This document shows positions 19,861-23,976 of a stretch of DNA of 23,976 nt, piece by piece. A program made the translations under genes and the position numbers. Positions within the stretch are counted from its first letter, which is position 1; the number at the start of each line of letters is the position of its first letter. This DNA comes from a virus. A model generated the notes under the pieces. The model saw nothing but the letters and a program-made list of their open reading frames with translations, was not told the origin of the DNA and searched no databases. The stretch covers positions 1 to 23,976 of the IMG/VR virus record IMGVR_UViG_3300022859_000019; one strand, written 5' to 3'.

Positions 19861-21334
19861 CTTCGTCTCCAGCGGCCGGCGCAGGTGCTGCCGGCTCGGG
19901 TGTCGTGTGGTCCTCGTTGGCGCGTTGACGTTCGACCTCGCGCGGGTCGCGGCCTCTTGAGCGCATCACCGAGGACTTGCTGTTGATGCCCAGCCCCAGT
20001 TCAAGCTCGACGCCCTTCATCTCCTTGACCGGATCAACCCACGGCATGGCCGGGCGGCTGAAGTCGCAATCACGGAGGGTCAGCGGGTCGGACTGCTCGA
20101 GCAGGCCCACAACATCCCGGTCGGCAAGGACCACGGCGTCCAGAAACTCGGACCACTTGGGAAGCTCCCAGCCGGAAACGAACCAGGCCCATAGCATTCC
20201 GTAGTGGGTGTGTTGCTCGATCAGTTCCTGGCGCTGGGCGCTGTAGCTGCCGTCGTAGTGTTTCGAGATGCTGGAGTAGCCGGCGCCCGTGCCACCCGCG
20301 ACGCCGCGCATGTGGTCCTGTCGGAAGGCGATCAATTCGTTGTTTGGCCTGGTTGAGTTGGCGCTCTGCATCTTCTCGCCAGGCTGTAGATCGTCGATAA
20401 CCATTCCGGGCACGAACTCGATTTCGCGATAGTCGCCGCCATCGACCGGCGCGTTGTAGAGGTAGGGGTCGCCCTTCTCGATCCAAACCGCCATGGCTGC
20501 CGACACTCGCGCGGCCACCCGTTCCGTCTCGTCGATTTCGTCGATGTCCGCAATCCGGCTCATCGTCGAAGCGAACAGCGACACGCCCCGAATCTGACGC
20601 GCTCGGTCCACCAGCTTCAGGTGTGTGATCTGCCGAGCCGGCAGGCGGCGCGTGTCTGCCGTCAGCGAGATGCGCGCCGCGGCGTACTCCTCGACAATCT
20701 CGCGCTTCGCCAGGTGGTAGGCGATAGGCCGGCCCCACGCATTGCGCTCCACGCCGTGCTCGATGCCCTTGGCAACATCCCGCTTGAGCATCGGCAGATA
20801 GTCGGGCTCGATGATTTCGTAGCTGTACGGGACCCGCGTCCCGTGCTGAATCTTCCCCGGCCCGGTGACGTGCTGCGCCAGGATTTCGCCATCACGGAGA
20901 GCGGATCGAAATGCCAGGCGCTGGGCCTGGTGCTCGTCGTGCTCCCATGTCACCTCCGGCCGGAGCCTCCAGTCGCGGTGGAGGTCCGCCAGGCGTTGGT
21001 TCAGTTCCTCGTGGAGCGTCCCGTCCGCGAGCCTGATCTGCGGCTCCGGGTTGATCCCCATGCCGATCACGTTGGCCGTCATGACGCCGAGCACGGAGCG
21101 GGCCAGGTCGCTGTTCTGTTCCAGGCTCCGGGCCTGCTCACGGAGCGAAACAGCGGCATCAGCAACTGATTTATTCGGGCCACGAGACTCGCGCGTGGCC
21201 TTGTGCAGGCGGCTTTTCTTCGCAGCCTCGTAGGCGCCCACGGCATCCATCGCCCGCACGGCGCGCATCGCCGCCATGCGACGCAGCGCATACCCTGGGA
21301 AGGTTGCCGCGATAAGCTGGTCGAGACGGCTCAC
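19850..21334 (-). CDS. Portal protein, lambda gpB-like (494 aa)
   Basis: The portal forms the dodecameric DNA channel at the packaging vertex. The protein begins at GTG 21334 with VSRLDQLIAATFPGYALRRM, a lambda-portal-like start, and includes LRDGEILAQHVTGPGKIQHG, SYEIIEPDYLPMLKRDVAKG and VSLFASTMSRIADIDEIDET. The C-terminus is acidic (APAAGDEDEE). I chose GTG 21334 because it overlaps the previous stop (GTGA); the upstream extension to 21529 lies in the previous gene and looks non-protein. The length is a little below lambda gpB. The stop region carries the protease binding site. Confidence 0.92.
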   Translation of the reverse strand: MSRLDQLIAATFPGYALRRMAAMRAVRAMDAVGAYEAAKKSRLHKATRESRGPNKSVADAAVSLREQARSLEQNSDLARSVLGVMTANVIGMGINPEPQIRLADGTLHEELNQRLADLHRDWRLRPEVTWEHDEHQAQRLAFRSALRDGEILAQHVTGPGKIQHGTRVPYSYEIIEPDYLPMLKRDVAKGIEHGVERNAWGRPIAYHLAKREIVEEYAAARISLTADTRRLPARQITHLKLVDRARQIRGVSLFASTMSRIADIDEIDETERVAARVSAAMAVWIEKGDPYLYNAPVDGGDYREIEFVPGMVIDDLQPGEKMQSANSTRPNNELIAFRQDHMRGVAGGTGAGYSSISKHYDGSYSAQRQELIEQHTHYGMLWAWFVSGWELPKWSEFLDAVVLADRDVVGLLEQSDPLTLRDCDFSRPAMPWVDPVKEMKGVELELGLGINSKSSVMRSRGRDPREVERQRANEDHTTPEPAAPAPAAGDEDEE

Positions 21335-21573
21335 GAGAGTTTCGCCACGCTGAAGCCGACCCGGCTGTTGTCCTTGCCAGAATTCCGCGCGCCCCGTTCC
21401 AGTCGAGCCTCTTGCCCTGACCAGAAGTTGATCTGCTTGCGCACCTCCTCTGCATCGGTGCGGGTCAAGGAGCGCCCATTCATCGAGAACATCTGCCCTG
21501 TCGCCAGCGCTGCGTCCGCCGCGAGCCACAGAGCCAGATTCGTCTGGACTGTCGCTAGGGTGATCGTCGGCAT
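21331..21573 (-). CDS. gpW/DUF6148-like head protein (80 aa)
   Basis: The protein starts MPTITLATVQTNLALWLAAD and has SMNGRSLTRTDAEEVRKQIN then FWSGQEARLERGARNSGKD. This pattern fits DUF6148, a small family in the gpW place between large terminase and portal. These proteins help to join head and tail. ATG 21573 is five bases from the terminase stop. The long frame to 21729 is rejected because it overlaps the terminase. Confidence 0.75.
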   Translation of the reverse strand: MPTITLATVQTNLALWLAADAALATGQMFSMNGRSLTRTDAEEVRKQINFWSGQEARLERGARNSGKDNSRVGFSVAKLS

Positions 21574-21577
21574 TATT

Positions 21578-23461
21578 CTATCTCCTGATCCATCCGCCAC
21601 CGCGCCGCGCGTTCCCGCGACCTCCCAGCCACGAGCCTCCGCGCTCATCAGCCTTTTTCGGCTGAGGGCGAGGGCGAGGTGCTGGGAGCTCGGGGTCTGA
21701 CAGCGTAAGTCCGAGGTGCTGCTGGGCAATCCTGATTGCTGCCGTGGCGTAGACGCGGCAGTCCAACGCCTCCACGCGCGGGCGCTTCGCGTGCCACTCC
21801 CAAAACGAATGGCCCCGCTGGAACTTCCGGCGCTTCACTTCGCCGGTCAGCTGGGCGAAATACTCCTCGTCGTAGTCGTCGCCGATGGGCCAGTGGCTAT
21901 ACCCAGGGCCGGGCTCGTCGATAGCGAGCCTCTGGAAAATCAGATCCTTCGCCGTATCGGTTCCAACCTCCGTCAGATAGACCCGCTTTGCGTTGGGCTT
22001 CCGCGGGAAGCTGTGGATCGGCCTGCCCCGCTGGCTTGAACCCTTGATAGGGATGGCCCAGCGCACGCCCGCCTTCTGACTGAACCTGTAAACCTCATCA
22101 GACAAATAGCCCGAATCGACGCATCCGCAGATCACGTCGAGCAGCCGGCCATCCTCTGTGGGGAACTGCGTCCGCAATGCTTTCAACAACTGGAGCCATG
22201 CCTGCGGCTGAGTCGGATCGACATACAGGCGCTGGTAGCCCAGGGACCAGCTTTCTTCGCCGGCCCCCCAGCCGATGTGCTCAACCTCGAACCGATCCGC
22301 CTGGACATCGCAGCCGAACACCACGGCGACAACCGCAGCAGGCGCAAGCGCGTAAGGTTCTCGCCGCCGATACAGGGGCGTCGCATCAACGACTTCCTCC
22401 GCCTCCTGCCATGTCTCGCCGAGGGTGGTGTTCACCCATGCCTTCAGCAGCTCGGGGTCATCCGCAGCGGCGGCGTGTTCAATCGCAATGTCAGCGAGCC
22501 GCGTCCACGGCGAATAGAGCGCCGACAAATGGAATCCGGCGACGCCCCTACTTGCCCCTTGAGCTTCCCAGTGGCCTCGCGCGATTGCCCGCCACCGCTG
22601 GCCATCGGGCCAGAGCGTGCCGCAGTGCTCGCAGCAGTATTCAGCGCGCTCCCGCTCACCCTCCGGCCACGTAACCTGCTTCCAGACGAGGCGCTGCTCC
22701 TGGCCGCAGTCGGGGCAGGGAACCAGAAATATGCGCTTGTCCGACTCGTCGTATGCCTTTTCAATGCGACTCGAGCCAGCCGTGCCTGGCGTGCTGGCCA
22801 AGACAATCTTTCGATTCCAGAAATTCGATGTTCTTTTTCGGGCCAGCGTTACCGGGTCGCCCTCCGTCCCCGCGGATGCCGGGTAGCGATCAACCTCGTC
22901 GGCCAGCACTGCCCGGATCGGCCTCGAGGCCAATGAGGATGGCGAGTTCGCGCCAGCCATCGTCAGATGGCCGCCTGGAAACGTCTTGTGTCGTAAGGTG
23001 TTGCCGCTATCCCTCGCCCGCGGATCTTTGACCAGCCCCTTGAGCGACGGCGTGTCCCTCAACATGGGCGCCAGCCGGTCCTTGGAAAACGCCTCCGCCA
23101 TCTCCAGTGTCGGCTGGAGGAGCAGCATCGGCGCCGGATCTTGCTCAATGTGGTAGCCCAACACGTTCAGCATGATCTCGGTCTTGCCGACCTGTGCCGA
23201 ACTCATCACAACCACTTCACTAATTGACGGATCGCTGATCGCGTCCATGATCCCGCGCTGGTACTCCGCCCGCGCTGTAACCCACCGCCCTGGCTCACTC
23301 GATGCTTCGGGGCTCAGTCGGCGCTGACTGTCTGCCCACTCACTCAGCGACAGCCTGGGTGGCGGACGCAATGTCCGTTTCTTCGTCTCCCGCAGTGCCC
23401 TCGTCAGGCTCTCCGTCGAAAGCCCCAGAGAGTTCACTGAGGACGTCATAGATGCCGTCAT
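21578..23461 (-). CDS. Large terminase subunit, GpA family (627 aa)
   Basis: This motor and nuclease packages DNA into proheads. Visible are Walker A SSAQVGKTE (87-95, Lys93), Walker B VLADE (185-189), a zinc ribbon CPDC (249-252) with CEHC (277-280), and nuclease acidic sites in FGCDVQADRFEVE (Asp385) and CVDSGYLSDEV (Asp449). The end is Arg/Gly-rich (GGSWLGGRGNARRGGGWIRR). Length is normal for GpA. GGAAGGG nine bases before ATG 23461 decides the start, though TTG 23464 is adjacent. The first 41 codons overlap the small-terminase gene. Confidence 0.96.
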   Translation of the reverse strand: MTASMTSSVNSLGLSTESLTRALRETKKRTLRPPPRLSLSEWADSQRRLSPEASSEPGRWVTARAEYQRGIMDAISDPSISEVVVMSSAQVGKTEIMLNVLGYHIEQDPAPMLLLQPTLEMAEAFSKDRLAPMLRDTPSLKGLVKDPRARDSGNTLRHKTFPGGHLTMAGANSPSSLASRPIRAVLADEVDRYPASAGTEGDPVTLARKRTSNFWNRKIVLASTPGTAGSSRIEKAYDESDKRIFLVPCPDCGQEQRLVWKQVTWPEGERERAEYCCEHCGTLWPDGQRWRAIARGHWEAQGASRGVAGFHLSALYSPWTRLADIAIEHAAAADDPELLKAWVNTTLGETWQEAEEVVDATPLYRRREPYALAPAAVVAVVFGCDVQADRFEVEHIGWGAGEESWSLGYQRLYVDPTQPQAWLQLLKALRTQFPTEDGRLLDVICGCVDSGYLSDEVYRFSQKAGVRWAIPIKGSSQRGRPIHSFPRKPNAKRVYLTEVGTDTAKDLIFQRLAIDEPGPGYSHWPIGDDYDEEYFAQLTGEVKRRKFQRGHSFWEWHAKRPRVEALDCRVYATAAIRIAQQHLGLTLSDPELPAPRPRPQPKKADERGGSWLGGRGNARRGGGWIRR

Positions 23462-23900
23462 CAATGATCACCCTTCCTTCCTGGAGCGTTTCGGCGCGAT
23501 AGACCAACGGCGCCACCTTGGGTGCAAGCGCCAGCAAGCGGGCGCGCACATTCGCGAACATCTCGCCGACTGCCTGCGCCACAGCTTCGACGTCAACCAC
23601 CTGGCCGCGGACCTTCGCTAGTTCAATTTCCTTCAGCGCCGCTTCAGCGACCTCTTTGCGCAGCCGCGCTTCTTCGATGCTCGTCGGGTCATCGACCTGA
23701 TTCGCTCGATCCTGCGCACGGACCCAGGCAACGCACTCGTCAACCGCGAACAGCCAGGGCAAACCCTTGCGGCCCTGCTGTCTCCAGGGCATTCCCCGCG
23801 ACACGTACTCGGTCACCGTGGGCGGCGTCACCATCAAAATGCGGGCGATCTGTCCCCGGTTCGCAAGCAGCTCCGTGCCCTCCTGCTTGAGTGCGGTCAT
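23340..23900 (-). CDS. Small terminase subunit, Nu1-like (186 aa)
   Basis: It recognises the phage packaging site. The N-terminus is a winged-helix (ANRGQIARILMVTPPTVTEY, WRQQGRKGLPWLFAVDECVA), followed by a helical linker (ARLRKEVAEAALKEIELAKV) and an acidic C-terminal tail. The order matches lambda Nu1: DNA binding, self-assembly, then contact with the large subunit. ATG 23900 lacks a strong binding site. The last 76 bases of the window upstream (23901-23976) have no gene, and no clear promoter or cos site could be identified in them. Confidence 0.85.
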   Translation of the reverse strand: MTALKQEGTELLANRGQIARILMVTPPTVTEYVSRGMPWRQQGRKGLPWLFAVDECVAWVRAQDRANQVDDPTSIEEARLRKEVAEAALKEIELAKVRGQVVDVEAVAQAVGEMFANVRARLLALAPKVAPLVYRAETLQEGRVIIDDGIYDVLSELSGAFDGEPDEGTAGDEETDIASATQAVAE

Positions 23901-23976
23901 GGCTTGCTCGTTGGGTGGTCGAAAAAAGTAGACTTCAGAGTTCTGTGGCTAGCGCGATTCCGCGACTTGGGCACCA

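Noticed and set aside
23901-23976. cos site or late promoter upstream of the small terminase
   Set aside because: A cos site is often found here, but only a short CGCG-type inverted repeat and an A-run are seen, which is not enough.

Overview
The window is a stretch of a GC-rich tailed-phage or prophage genome, most likely a siphovirus of a proteobacterial host. It has two opposed gene blocks that converge near 7.1-7.2 kb. The evidence for phage is a lambda-like packaging, head and tail order on the minus strand and a dense early-type block on the plus strand, with genes joined by ATGA, GTGA, TTGA or TGATG overlaps. No integrase, repressor, lysis or replication-initiation gene is visible, and no tRNA, rRNA or CRISPR array. 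Host assignment below phylum is not supported.

Plus strand, 1-7.1 kb. After the tail of a truncated gene comes a string of small unknown proteins, one with a long Gly-Ser/Tyr/Phe/Asp tail encoded by hexanucleotide repeats. Next is a recombination pair: an ERF-family single-strand annealing protein and a YqaJ-family exonuclease, working like Red beta/exo. A perfect 85-bp direct repeat (3167-3251 and 4246-4330) brackets 1.08 kb of small genes and creates a chimeric ORF. A C5-cytosine methyltransferase gene follows. It lacks the segment that should carry SAM motif I and is overlapped in another frame by a 259-codon ORF with Gly-Trp-Pro-Thr-Pro repeats. Then come a frameshifted two-helix membrane protein, a promoter embedded in four operator-like half-sites (5890-5938) and a last small operon.

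Minus strand, 23.9-7.2 kb (read right to left). The order is: small terminase, large terminase (GpA type), gpW/DUF6148-like head protein, lambda-type portal, ClpP-type protease fused to the major capsid protein, and a DUF2190-like decoration protein. An intrinsic terminator with twin hairpins follows, then a head-tail joining protein, a tail completion protein and two small proteins. After these come the tail tube, a small ORF, and tail assembly chaperones G and GT made by a canonical -1 slippage heptamer. The block ends with the tape measure, a small tail protein, a 1352-residue hub/adhesin fusion and small distal genes.

One gene breaks the strand pattern. At 12286-12603 a secreted DUF4177-like protein sits on the plus strand between the tape measure and the next tail gene, with only 12 bp between divergent start codons, like a phage moron.

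The strongest leads are the methyltransferase locus, the 85-bp repeat, the antisense secreted moron, the four-half-site promoter and the terminator placed just before the tail operon.
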